Assembly: GCA_013399305.1 (NCBI GenBank) | Contig: VXAI01000013.1 | Span: 8,420,196 to 8,484,195, forward strand | Source: Rostratula benghalensis | Lineage: Eukaryota > Chordata > Aves > Charadriiformes > Rostratulidae | Length of the DNA: 64,000 nucleotides | Direction of reading: 5' to 3' | Part shown: positions 55,801-64,000 of the stretch, one piece after another | How the letters are laid out: every line of letters begins with the position of its first letter | Numbering within the stretch: position 1 is the stretch's first letter | The notes under the pieces: model-generated | What the model was told of the DNA's origin: nothing | What the model saw: the letters and a program-made list of their open reading frames with translations, nothing else | Database searches by the model: none | Translations under genes and position numbers: made by a program

Positions 55801-58800
55801 CAATAATATCTAGAGCAATGCCTTAAACTCTTCTTAATCTGGACACGTAATTTTGCTCCAGTAAGTGGATGATGGATTTTACCCACAGATTTTGGTGTTG
55901 TTGCCTGATTAAAAAGTTTAAAGTATGGATCCTGAAGACATCACCTCTGGCTGTTTTAGTCTGCAAACCCAGGTTGGGTTCAACAGTTAAGCCCCAAGGT
56001 GGCTCATGTTTACAAAGTGAACTTGAGTCATGCTCTGAGGACCGCTGTCTTCCGAATGCTGGTAATCAGTACTCTTTTTGAAAACAGGCCAATTTAAAAG
56101 CTTTCAAGTTTGTCTTAAGAACGAAGAGGCATCAAAATGTGCACAATGATTTTGCAAAACTAGGTTATAACAGAACTACATATATAGTTTGGTGACAGCT
56201 TAAATTAATCCAAAGAAGAATAAATATTTTTTAATATATATTTGAGGGTAGAAATAGAAATAGATTAATTTGACCATGTTGTTTTGTTGGTCGAGCAGAT
56301 CAAATTTATTATTTCTTTCTGGTATGGTCCTGTGTTGCCAAATCATAACTCAGTGTCCTTACCCTCTCTTTCACATCTTGCTTTTTCCTTCATAACACCT
56401 TACTGTGCCCCCAATCTGCCCTCTTCTTCTTTGAAAGAAAGAGATGTATCATCTCTTACAATACTTTATCTGTAACATTTTATCACACATAGCATTTTCA
56501 CCTCATGTATTGATTTTAGAAGATTCTTCATATAGTGGGAACTTAGCTGTAAAAGGAGAAACCTAACTGATTCTTGGACTAATGACAGTGAAGCAAATCA
56601 ACCTTTGCATTGAAGAGCAAATACTACTATAACTAAGCCATTGTGGTTAGCATGCCTGTCCCAGATGGCTTGCTTCAAGAAGATTGCATTCAGACTCAGG
56701 AACAGAAAAGGACATTTTTGATGCTATTTGGAAACCTTTTATGATTTATATTTCTTAGAAGTGGTGTGTGGGGGTTTTATTTCACTTTTGTTTTGTTAGT
56801 TATATAGTGAACTTGTTTGGCTCCTGCAGAGCTTCCGCAGGGACTTTCTTTTGACTGGCTTAAACCCCTATTCTTTTCTTTCTTTCTGTCTTTTTTTTTT
56901 TTTTTTTTAAATTTAATGATGAAAAGTGTGGATTACATTGCTTAAATGAATGGGTGTTTTAAGTTCACTTCATCAGCATTAGAAAATGAGATAAGTAGAA
57001 GTTGCAAAGAACTTTGACTCTTTTGTTTAATTTTCAATGCTTAGATATCCAAGTTTGAGATGATTCAGAAATGCAAAACAGTTATACAGAATAACTCAAA
57101 AATGGAGTTTAAAAGGTCCCAAATACCCAGTCATATTTTGCTGAAAACCTCATAACCTGCTCCTTTAAATATCTTTCTATTCATGGTTCCTTTGTGTTCA
57201 GCCTTTCAGAACTCAATTTTAAGTGTGTTAATAGGACTTTGCGTTGTAATGGAGTCTGGAAATGCCTACGCAAGGACTGATTCATGGTAGCCAACAAGAA
57301 TTGCCAGACATACTAAGAAAAACATTATCTTTCCTTTTAGAGTTGTAGTTGGTTTACAGAGCTGGGATGGTAAGAGAACCACTGAGGATTTGGGCAGAAG
57401 TAGTCTGTTGCTCTCACTCCCTGCTCTTGTCATCTGCCTGTGCTTGACCTTCTGACTGTTGTCTGTGGACAAATCCTCTAATGTTTCTTGCAAAGGAAAA
57501 CCTTGTGTACACTCATGTGATTATAAAATAGAAACTTGCTGCTCCTTTCAGAAGAATACACTTTGTAATTGTGTAGGTCATCAAAACAAGTACAAAGTCC
57601 TTCAAAGTATCTCTTTGCGCAAACATAGTTTAAAGATAATTTCTCAGAAACAGGGAAAGAAATGGTCTGCAAACATAGTTTCAGCTTCACAAACGTATTT
57701 GTTATTAGTAACTGCTCAGTTGCTGGCAGACTCTGTGACTGTCACCCTCTCCTAAACTCTTTTTTGTTAATTATTCTAATCTTAGATGATCAGATGCTCT
57801 TGTCCTGCCTACAAGAGTTCAACTTGTGCAAACCAGTGGAGCTCCTTTGACATCAGCAAAGTTGCCTTTGAAATGCGATGAAGATTGTTTCATGGCTATT
57901 TTATTTTCTCCTAAATGATAAACTCTCCTAGGTGAGAGTTACATGTTTTTGTTTAGGCATTTGAGACTTGCAGAGAGATTCTGCTGGTAAAGCTAGGAGA
58001 AGCTAGGGTTCCAAGACTAACAAAAGACACTGTGTTTTTTACTTATTTGCTACTTTTCCATGTAGACCTCTGTTAATTAAACTAGATAACGTGTAGCTTG
58101 CTAAAAATTTCAATCATTGTACCATACGCTCACACAAAGACACAATCCTCCAATCTGGTCATTGTTGATGACCAGATCTCCAAAACTTCTTACTGCTCTC
58201 AACAGACTTGCTTCACATGTAGAGTTTCCCATGTGTTTCAGTATTTACAGGCTGAAGACTTACATGTATATAATAAAATAAAAAAGGAGGAAAAGACAAC
58301 AGGAATTAATAGACAGTAAAAGAGTAAAATAATAATAATTTAAAAAAAACCCCAAGAATTCCTGCCATCTCCAAACACTAGTTGATCTGTACAAAACTTC
58401 ATAGGTTCAAAACAGTTATGAATGCAACTGTTTTTTCTATTTTTAAAGGGGTTTCCAATAAAATCACTAATAACTGCCAGTAGCAGTAGATCAGAAAATA
58501 TCTAAATTATTCTTATGTGCTTGCTGTGCTTGGATTTAACCCATCTTCAAATGCCAAGGTGTTTTTTTTTCTTCCCATCATAGATGAATCTGCTTGCCTG
58601 CCTGCTGAGCAGAGCCAGATACATTGCAGGCTATTGCTATACAGGCACGTCCCACATGCTATTTCCCCCATTTGCCTTTATCCTCACTAGTTATATTGCT
58701 GCTCTTCCATCCCTAGACATTTGCTTAGACTTCTGTTTCTCCATGGCACTGCCCCTTGACTGCTGTATGGTGCTCTGGGCTAGAAGGGATGAAGAGTGTC

Positions 58801-61800
58801 TGTGATGCAGTACCAGCACTGACTTCTTCAGTATAGAAAAGTATATAGAGAGACATGTGGTATAGAGAGACACAGAGTGAAAGACGTCTTGACTTATAAG
58901 GTCACCAGGTGATCCTTTGCTGTGTTGCCTTCGAACATTGGAAGACTTAACTTCAGCATTCCTCATTTAATAAGACACCAACTAGTGTATCTATATACGA
59001 GTAGAAATGTAGGAAGTATATATATTAATCACAAAAAGATTCCAAATACAGTCATGAATATATGGCATATTTATATGTCAATCAGAAAAATTAACCAAAA
59101 TATATTTTTGTCTGAACTGATTTTGAATTCATGACATTTTGTAAGTGACATGAAATTGATTGGCCAATCATTATGAAATATTTGACAAATATGTAATATA
59201 TGGATATTTTTATCCTGCTGTTACATGTCTTAATCATTTCCATGTTGCCAGTCATGGATTAATTTCTAATTTCATAGTGCTACATTTTTATGTTCAGACC
59301 ATCAGCCCAAAACTAGTTTAGTTATGTCTTGATTACATGCTAGGAGGAGCTGACCCCCCTTGCCTAGGCAGATTGTGTTTTTTCAGAGTTTATGCTACAA
59401 GTTTTCTTATTACTGTAGCGCTTTTCAAAGTTGCCATGCAAATGTCCTAAATCAGTCATTTTCACTTGAAACTAAACAAAAGCCTGCTGTAATTCTGAGC
59501 TATATATAGCACATACAGCTCATATCTGAGATGGTAGTGGAGATTCCCATTCTGAAACGTTGCTGTCCTCCTGACTTCACTGCTCCCTTTTTATTGAGGA
59601 GTGCTCTGCTGTAGCCAGACAGGTACCTTGCTCCCATTCAAACTCCACTGCAATTCAGGTGTAAATAGCAACCTCTCATTATTTTACCTGACTTGCCAAA
59701 GAGGTTTAAGGAAAACAAGATTACAATGTGGTGATGGCAAAGATTTGTCCAGAAATTAAGAAACATGTGTACTGAAAACTTCCTTAACCTTTGCAGTTCT
59801 AACCCAGGCATGCCACACATGACCCACACATGAGGAGAGTCCTGTCCTGGGAGGGGTCAGGCCCTGGGATGTTGATGGGGATATGTTCTGTCCTCTCACC
59901 TGGGCAAGAAGTACAAGGAGGGGAAGGAGGAGGCAGAGGGACTGCCAAGAGGTGATTCAGCTGCCACGAGGGAGACAGGTTCTGTTTGTGGCTACCAGTC
60001 CCACCTCTGCTCTAGATTTTTGACCAGGGAATGTCTAAATGAGAGTACGTAGACACTTCTGCAATAAATCCATTCCAGATCACGGTTTTACTCACCATAA
60101 GTGAGCATGTGAATAGAAGCAAGTCTCATTAACTAAAGCAACCAAGGAATAAGGGAAAGTGGTGATTGAATGGAGTAAAATTTCAATTTCTTTTTGATTC
60201 TGTAAATGCTAGCATATAAATGTAAGCATGTGGAATAGGTACTAAATAATACCCCCATGCTAAGGTGGTTATTTGACACTTCCCACCTCAGATTCTTCCT
60301 GGTTTTAATAGCTTTTTCCTTCTGAGGGTTGCTTTGTAGGACCAGAACCTCCATCAGTCTGCTCAGTCTAAGCCATCTCAAAGTGAGGAAGATAGCTTGG
60401 ATAAACACTTCTGTCTATATTTAATGCCACAGGCCCATCTTGTACCATAAAATACCAAACTTTATTAGAAATCAAACATGTTCAACAATTTTTTTTCTTG
60501 TTCCAAGGCCTCTATGACAATAAAGGAATACATGGGAAGTTTGTAAATGGGTACATGAAAGTTCTTGAACAGATGTAACTGACCCAGTGTATTGTTGTAA
60601 TAAGACTGCTCGTAAACTGGAAGCTAAACCACAATTTCCTGAGTGATGGACGTGTTTCATCTTTTTTTTTTTTTTTTTTTTTTTTGTAAGGCTTTTTTTT
60701 TTGAGTTGGGGTCTGCATGTAGCTGTGGATTTTAACTTGGTTTATATTGTTTCAAGATTTTTGAATGGTTTTTTTTGTCATTCCATAGCCATTATGGTTA
60801 CCAAAGTGTGATTGTCTGGTCTATCATCAATGAGGAGTGGCATTCAGCACAGACCATTTTTTTCTCAACTAGCATAAAAGCAACCTCATTAGTAAGTCAG
60901 GTAAAAGGAGTAGTATATTCAAAATGATCTTTAAAAATTTAGGCTTAAGTCCTCAGTAATGTATATTTCCTAGTTCATTAATGCAGAAATACTGCACATA
61001 GATTTTAATCTTAGAGTTAATAATAAAAGCAATTTTCACTAAAAATATAAAAACTGTAATGGTAGAATCATGATATTGCATTTAGCTCTCCCACAAAAAG
61101 TCACTTTATTACTTTCTTTTGACACTTATTTTCATTCTGGGATTAATTTTACTATATAAGGGCTTCTTAACTATTCTATTAAAATTTCCATTCAGAAGCA
61201 ATAATATCTAAGAGTGAATAATAGTCATGTAAATCATTATTTCATATTAATGTAAAAGATTTTGTAAGTTCTTATGAATTCTGCTGACATGCACAATTGT
61301 GAAAAGGTTATCTCTACATTCTGCAGTGATATGCGCTGGAACAAAGGAACTATTTTAAAAGCATCAGTGGAGTACATCAAGTGGCTACAAAAAGAACAAC
61401 AGAGAGCTAGAGAATTAGAACACAGGCAGAAGAAATTAGAGCATGCTAACAGAAGACTTCTACTCCGAATTCAGGTTTGTATAAAAGCGTCACCATGAAC
61501 TACAAAGCTTTCTCAGTACTTATCCCTCATCAAATTTTATTAATCTATATCACTTTTCCCCAAATGGCATTTATTAAAAATGAATTGTCTTTCCCTATTT
61601 ATTGCTGTGTATACTGGGGAGGGAATATTTTTTAGATTTCTAGGAAATATCTTTGATAACTAGACCTTACATAAAGCAATACATGGAAAGTTAATGAAGT
61701 ATTTGTACAAGCAATTTCCTTATGTATGTATCAGAGACAGAGAAAGATAAAAAAGGAAGCAGAAATGTATCTGCAGCCAAATAACAATACTGGACACAAA

Positions 61801-62766
61801 ATTCCCTTTGGTATTTTTTTCCCTTTGTAGCCATTTCAAACATTACACTTCCTTGGGTATATATGCCATGTTATATCTGCTTGTGGCATGAAGCAGCAGA
61901 ATATGGCTCCTCATAGCTTGAAATGCAAGATTTGAATATAGATAGACACTTATGAATATAAAATGAGAGACAGACAGACAGAGACAGACATAAAATCAAT
62001 CATTTATATGTGGTGATCTACACATATATCTGTATATCATAAGCATCAGCCAAAAAAGTATCTTCTGTTTTTCTGGACAGCCAAACTAGAAAGTTGCAAC
62101 GATTTTCTGTCAACTTTACTGTGTTCGGTATGCAATAATTTTAGAGAGGTTGTTGCATTTTGTATGTTCCAATAGGACAGTTACTTATCAACAGGAGGGA
62201 TAATAAGAAGAAAAACACTCGAGTGGCAAATTATTGTAGATTAGCAAATTCATACTTTAAAACATAATCTCACAACTGGGTATAATTAATTTGCATACAT
62301 GGTCCGTATACTCATTGCAATAAGTATGAAGCTACTCTTTTGTCTTTTAAAGTCATTATCTAATTGCTTTTTTCTGAAATGTTAGGAACTAGAGATCCAG
62401 GCACGTGCACACGGCCTTCCAGTCATGTCTTCCCTCAGTGCTATCGATTTAGCTGCACAGGTCATCAAACAACAGTCTTATGCAGAGGAGAACTCCGTAG
62501 ACTACTCTCAACAAATGCCTCTGGCACATGGACCAAATTCTGATGTTTGCGATGGATCTACAGCCTTTTCTGATCCACTTTCACACTTCACAGATTTGTC
62601 CTTCAGTGCAGCTTTAAAAGAAGAGCAACGGCTAGAGGAAATTTTACTGGAAGACACGGTGTCACCATTTGGAACAGACCCACTCTTGTCCTCCGCGTCT
62701 CCAGCCGCGTCAAAAGAGAGCAGCAGGAGAAGCAGCTTTAGCACAGATGATGGAGATGATTTATAA
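28636..62766 (+). CDS. TFEC: TFEC, transcription factor EC (partial, seven joined exons, N-terminus missing)
   Basis: TFEC is a nuclear bHLH-leucine zipper factor of the MITF/TFE family. It binds E-box and M-box DNA as a homodimer or as a heterodimer with MITF, TFEB or TFE3. The exons 28636-28887, 31152-31247, 49869-49983, 50853-50909, 54217-54292, 61327-61474 and 62386-62766 join to 1125 nt, which is 374 codons plus TAA with no internal stop, and every junction has GT/AG ends. Counting the first valine as 1, the VQTHLEN module is at the start, the acidic activation helix is about 85-103, the basic region is about 159-180, the HLH runs to about 222 and the zipper to about 260. H171, E175 and R179 correspond to the MITF DNA-contact residues H209, E213 and R217. 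NINYRIKE in place of NINDRIKE, and the C-terminal tail, identify TFEC rather than MITF. The start codon must lie in an exon I could not place. From memory human TFEC is about 347 residues, so this form is longer at the N-terminal end. Confidence 0.96.
28888..31151 (+). other. TFEC: TFEC intron (2264 bp)
   Basis: It begins GTAGGG and ends TTATCAG. It contains a relatively GC-rich patch at about 29760-30160 with overlapping open frames on both strands that I do not recognise, and a perfect hairpin at 30410-30441. Confidence 0.9.
30410..30441. repeat. Perfect 12-base hairpin
   Basis: CTTCTCAAGAAG at 30410-30421 and CTTCTTGAGAAG at 30430-30441 are exact reverse complements with an 8-base loop. 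It lies in a TFEC intron. Confidence 0.92.
31152..31247 (+). CDS. TFEC: TFEC coding exon, acidic activation helix
   Basis: This exon has 96 nt, or 32 codons, and is phase 0 at both ends. The acceptor is TTATCAG|ATG and the donor is ACT|GTAAGT, a near-perfect consensus. It encodes [19 protein letters not shown] followed by a segment ending LLMQRT. The first part matches the MITF activation helix MDDVIDDIISLESSYNEE, the known p300/CBP-binding acidic amphipathic segment, and human TFEC MEDVIEDIIGMESSFKEEG. The opening ATG is probably an internal methionine, although an alternative transcript could start here. Confidence 0.95.
33175..33482 (+). repeat. CR1 LINE fragment, end of ORF2
   Basis: GCAGCCCTGAGGAGAAGGAC, then GATGAGAAGCTCAACATGAG, then CTGGCAATGTGCCCTCACAG and GTGGCCAGCAGGTTGAGGGA follow the avian CR1 ORF2 end. 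It breaks off after GGAAGGACATCTG, so the usual 3' tail is missing. Confidence 0.9.
35125..35176 (+). repeat. Perfect 26-base tandem duplication
   Basis: The unit starts TTCTGCAAGGGCACAGGCTT and ends CTCTTG. It occurs at 35125-35150 and again at 35151-35176 with no mismatch, which suggests a recent event or a replicating minisatellite of two units. Confidence 0.97.
37663..37899 (+). other. Candidate unrecognised cassette exon inside the large TFEC intron
   Basis: An open frame runs between a usable acceptor (GGTTAG at 37657-37662, or TTCAAG ending at 37671) and a good donor CTG|GTGAGC at 37899/37900. The stretch is 237 nt, or 79 codons, and is phase 0 at both ends. The host intron is also phase 0, so inclusion would keep the TFEC frame. 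The encoded segment is rich in lysine and looks protein-like, for example [20 protein letters not shown], followed by a basic run [10 protein letters not shown] do not recognise a family, and MITF has no exon here. It could be a lineage-specific exon, a fragment of an old processed pseudogene, or chance. Confidence 0.3.
42870..43800 (+). repeat. Ancient CR1-clade LINE (sense), reverse transcriptase to 3' region
   Basis: The part at about 42935-42990 reads as a decayed reverse transcriptase segment with LFNIFISDL, matching the family motif LFNIFINDL. Downstream, GTGCAAGGTCATTCATTTAA and GGATGACTATAAGCCATCAA match the order of an old CR1/L3-type element. The copy carries stops and indels. Ends are approximate. 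Confidence 0.75.
46434..46456. repeat. Interrupted poly-T run
   Basis: Fourteen T, one C and eight T in a row, inside the large TFEC intron. Confidence 0.9.
47735..48065. repeat. Possible ancient amniote hairpin-type repeat, two ends
   Basis: AGCCTTATCCAAAGTCCACT near 47737 and GGTCAAATCCTGCATATTAA near 47995 resemble two termini of old amniote repeats that begin GGGCCTGATCCAAAGCCCA and GGGCCAAATCCTGC. I cannot tell whether they belong to one element. The identification is from memory. Confidence 0.3.
49810..49868 (+). promoter_or_regulatory. Very long pyrimidine-rich 3' splice site tract
   Basis: A TTTTA-type repeat passes into a run of T and C that continues to CCCTCAAG at the exon boundary. 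Almost every base from about 49830 to the acceptor is a pyrimidine, which should favour strong U2AF binding at the end of the 18.6 kb intron. Confidence 0.7.
49869..49983 (+). CDS. TFEC: TFEC coding exon, linker with sumoylation-type motif
   Basis: This exon has 115 nt. It starts in phase 0 and ends after the first base of a codon. It begins [14 protein letters not shown] and ends LPVKRELT, matching human TFEC LSGSILDVYSGEQG and LPMKREIT. VKRE at 49965-49976 fits the psi-K-x-E sumoylation consensus and aligns with the MITF IKRE site. The acceptor follows an unusually long pyrimidine-rich tract, and the donor is ACAG|GTAAAAG. Confidence 0.95.
49984..50852 (+). other. TFEC: TFEC intron (869 bp)
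   Basis: It begins GTAAAAG and ends CTTTCTGTCAG. It is AT-rich, and I see no repeat or extra exon in it. Confidence 0.93.
50853..50909 (+). CDS. TFEC: TFEC coding exon, start of basic region
   Basis: This exon has 57 nt. It completes a split Glu codon and ends one base into the Ile codon. It encodes [18 protein letters not shown], the N-terminal part of the basic DNA-binding region. The histidine corresponds to the base-contacting H209 of MITF. The acceptor is TTTCTGTCAG and the donor is CTCA|GTAAGT. No AG lies 18 nt upstream, so the alternative acceptor that adds ACIFPT in MITF has no counterpart here. Confidence 0.95.
50910..54216 (+). other. TFEC: TFEC intron (3307 bp)
   Basis: It begins GTAAGT and ends TTTTTAACAG. 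It holds a G-run, GT-repeat and T-run cluster at 52761-52835. No other element was recognised. Confidence 0.93.
52761..52835 (+). repeat. G-run / GT-repeat / T-run cluster
   Basis: It consists of nine G at 52761-52769, a GT repeat, twelve G at 52799-52810 and sixteen T at 52820-52835. The G runs could form a G-quadruplex with the GT part. Run lengths in such DNA are prone to sequencing error. Confidence 0.9.
54217..54292 (+). CDS. TFEC: TFEC coding exon, basic region and helix 1
   Basis: This exon has 76 nt and starts by completing the split Ile codon. It encodes [16 protein letters not shown] and then TLIPKSNDP, covering the second half of the basic region, helix 1 and the start of the loop. 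The Glu and last Arg of ERRRR are the conserved E-box contacts. The Tyr encoded at 54246-54248 replaces the Asp found in MITF, TFEB and TFE3 and is a TFEC signature. The acceptor is TTTTTAACAG and the donor is CC|GTGAGT. Confidence 0.97.
54534..54557 (+). repeat. (AAAAC)n pentanucleotide repeat
   Basis: Four perfect AAAAC units and a partial fifth, followed by a wider A/C-rich tract to about 54605. Confidence 0.9.
56891..56908. repeat. Poly-T run, 18 bases
   Basis: An uninterrupted T run after a TC-rich lead, in a TFEC intron. Confidence 0.9.
60662..60685. repeat. Poly-T run, 24 bases
   Basis: Twenty-four T, followed by a second run of ten T at 60693-60702. Confidence 0.9.
61327..61474 (+). 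CDS. TFEC: TFEC coding exon, helix 2 and leucine zipper
   Basis: This exon has 148 nt. Its first base completes a Pro codon, and 49 full codons follow. It encodes [20 protein letters not shown] and continues through [20 protein letters not shown] to LLLRIQ. This is helix 2 running directly into the zipper. It matches human TFEC almost throughout, with KWLQ where MITF has RKLQ. The acceptor is TTCTGCAG and the donor is CAG|GTTTGT. Confidence 0.97.
61475..62385 (+). other. TFEC: TFEC intron (911 bp)
   Basis: It begins GTTTGT and ends AAATGTTAG. It has a short GACA-type repeat near 61965-61990 and nothing else recognisable. Confidence 0.93.
62386..62766 (+). CDS. TFEC: TFEC terminal coding exon, zipper end and C-terminal tail
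   Basis: This exon encodes 126 codons plus TAA. It begins [12 protein letters not shown], the zipper end shared with MITF, and then diverges into a TFEC-type tail. The tail contains [14 protein letters not shown], then [13 protein letters not shown], and ends in a serine-rich SSRRSSFS segment and an acidic DDGDDL. The SSRRSS cluster aligns with the kinase-targeted C-terminal serines of MITF. At the position of the second MITF sumoylation motif (IKQE) this protein reads IKQQ, so that site is probably lost. The acceptor is AAATGTTAG. Confidence 0.96.
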   Translation, partial: ELEIQARAHGLPVMSSLSAIDLAAQVIKQQSYAEENSVDYSQQMPLAHGPNSDVCDGSTAFSDPLSHFTDLSFSAALKEEQRLEEILLEDTVSPFGTDPLLSSASPAASKESSRRSSFSTDDGDDL

Positions 62767-63455
62767 AAGTAGAAAGGGCCTCATACTCCTCTCAATCACT
62801 TGCTAAATGACTGAGTTGAACCGTAAGCACGGTGTTTGTGCTTATTTTAAATATGAATAAGGAGAGCCACTGTGAAGATAAGTTACTACATGACAAGGGT
62901 TTAAATCAGCCCTTACTTCACAGGAAACTGAGATGGTCATGAACTCATCACTTCACCCCAGATTCACACCCTCTCTTCACAGCTGACATATGCACAAATC
63001 TTTCTTCACTGGGAAAGTTTTTATTATTGTTCCATGACTTTTTACAGCACTATGAAAATGGTTATGACAAAAAGTATAACCATGTTACAAAACCGTAATG
63101 AAACTCCCTCTTCAATCTGCATTCACTCTTTTCTGCTATCAACATGAGTTTTAGTCATTTTTTAATTTCTCTGTTTTATATAACTAAAATTTCTGTAAAT
63201 CATGAAGCAACAGGTATTTAAGCTGGGAACTACAGAGATGTTGCAGGTTTTAAAATCTGAAAAAAAAGATTATAACACTTTCACGCAAGTGTGGTGAGCA
63301 TGAAATTTGAACTGTGTAGGCTTCTGTTTAGAAGGAGAAAATCCATTAAGCTTTTCATGGAATTCCATTTTTTAAAAATTTAATTTGTAGAAAAATAGCC
63401 GACTTTTAATATATGTTTTAATGATATAGAATAAAAATGGAAACTAACATAATGA
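62767..63455 (+). other. TFEC: TFEC 3' UTR (end estimated)
   Basis: This is AT-rich sequence downstream of the TFEC stop codon. The end is an estimate based on the AATAAA at 63430. Transcripts may end at another site or extend past the window. Confidence 0.55.
63430..63435 (+). promoter_or_regulatory. Candidate polyadenylation signal for TFEC
   Basis: This is the canonical AATAAA hexamer about 660 nt after the stop codon. No other AATAAA was noticed between the stop and this point. Use of the site cannot be judged from sequence alone. Confidence 0.4.
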
Positions 63456-64000
63456 CAGAGACTCAGATGAACTCAGACAGAAAAACCTATGACATTTCAG
63501 CAGAAAGACTTTTTGGGTGTACAAGACTCAACAGAAATACTCTTTGTTACAATTAGCACAATTTAAAACAAGCACTATCAGGAATAGTGTAACTTCAGCT
63601 GCTTATTTCAAGAGTATTCAAACTGTGTCCTTTTTTGTGTTGAAGACACCAAAATTCAGGCGCACAATAGTGTGCTTCTGGACAAACTTCCAGTGTCCTT
63701 TGGCAGCACAGCAAGGCTTTTCCAAAGAGACTCTACTTTGTCTGTTCACATGCTTTCGCTCCATTTGGAAATGGAGGGAAATGACAAGATTATTAATGCA
63801 TTCACTTAAAACAAAGAAAATCTAATTTCAAATTTGGCTTTGAATTCACTATAGAAAAGCTGAAAAGGAAGACTTTTCAAACAAGAGGGTGTATTCAGAA
63901 ATGTTGATGTGATGCACTTCTTCTCATAATTTGCTTGCTAAGAGGGAGCATTCAAAAATGCGTTTTCATGAGTCGGTAAAGACTTAGTGGTTAGAGGGCA
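63456..64000. other. Downstream of the estimated TFEC 3' end
   Basis: No gene was recognised. An open frame of 102 codons at 63517-63825 has no family resemblance that I can see. The stretch may still be TFEC 3' UTR if a later polyadenylation site is used. Confidence 0.4.

Larger units (their letters stand above)
54293..61326 (+). other. TFEC: TFEC intron (7034 bp)
   Basis: It begins GTGAGT and ends TTCTGCAG. It includes an AAAAC repeat at 54534-54557, T runs at 56891-56908 and 60662-60685, and a GC- and purine-richer patch at about 59823-60010. No coding exon was recognised. Confidence 0.93.

Noticed and set aside
62508..62744. 78-codon minus-strand open frame
   Set aside because: It is the shadow of the last TFEC coding exon.
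28636..62766. MITF as the gene identity
   Set aside because: The NINYRIKE helix, KWLQ zipper start and the [14 protein letters not shown] tail fit TFEC, while MITF has NINDRIKE, RKLQ and a different tail.
1..64000. CRISPR arrays, operons, tRNA or rRNA genes, intact viruses
   Set aside because: None was seen. Repeats are LINE pieces or simple repeats, and the gene structure is spliced vertebrate.

Overview
This window is vertebrate nuclear DNA, most likely from a bird. It is AT-rich and gene-poor. Its recognisable interspersed repeats are mostly CR1-type LINE pieces, several with the typical avian CR1 3' tail. The single gene I can support is split into small exons with good GT/AG splice sites. 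It is TFEC, a bHLH-leucine zipper transcription factor of the MITF/TFE family, on the + strand.

Layout. Positions 1 to 28635 hold no coding exon that I can defend. This stretch is either TFEC's 5' introns or DNA upstream of the gene. It contains CR1 fragments (about 6.2-6.8, 7.3, 16.1-16.3, 22.8-24.1, 25.4 and 27.1 kb), a probable fragment of an RTE-type reverse transcriptase gene in antisense (about 14.9-15.6 kb), simple repeats and short tandem duplications. Seven TFEC coding exons follow: 28636-28887, 31152-31247, 49869-49983, 50853-50909, 54217-54292, 61327-61474 and 62386-62766. Joined, they keep one open frame of 374 codons plus a stop. The initiator exon is not identified, so the protein is partial at its N-terminus. 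The 3' UTR starts at 62767, with a candidate AATAAA at 63430.

How the exons work together. The first exon encodes the MITF-like VQTHLEN module and a TPESP site. The second encodes the short acidic activation helix. The third encodes a linker with a VKRE sumoylation-type motif. The fourth to sixth encode the basic region, helix-loop-helix and leucine zipper. The last encodes the zipper end and a serine-rich C-terminal tail. The DNA-contact residues known from MITF are all present, and the family member is identified as TFEC by NINYRIKE, where MITF, TFEB and TFE3 have NINDRIKE.

The most interesting unexplained signal is an open, phase-0/phase-0 candidate cassette exon at about 37663-37899 inside the 18.6 kb TFEC intron. 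Including it would keep the TFEC frame and add 79 lysine-rich residues of unknown origin. I saw no prokaryotic genes, CRISPR arrays, tRNA or rRNA genes.
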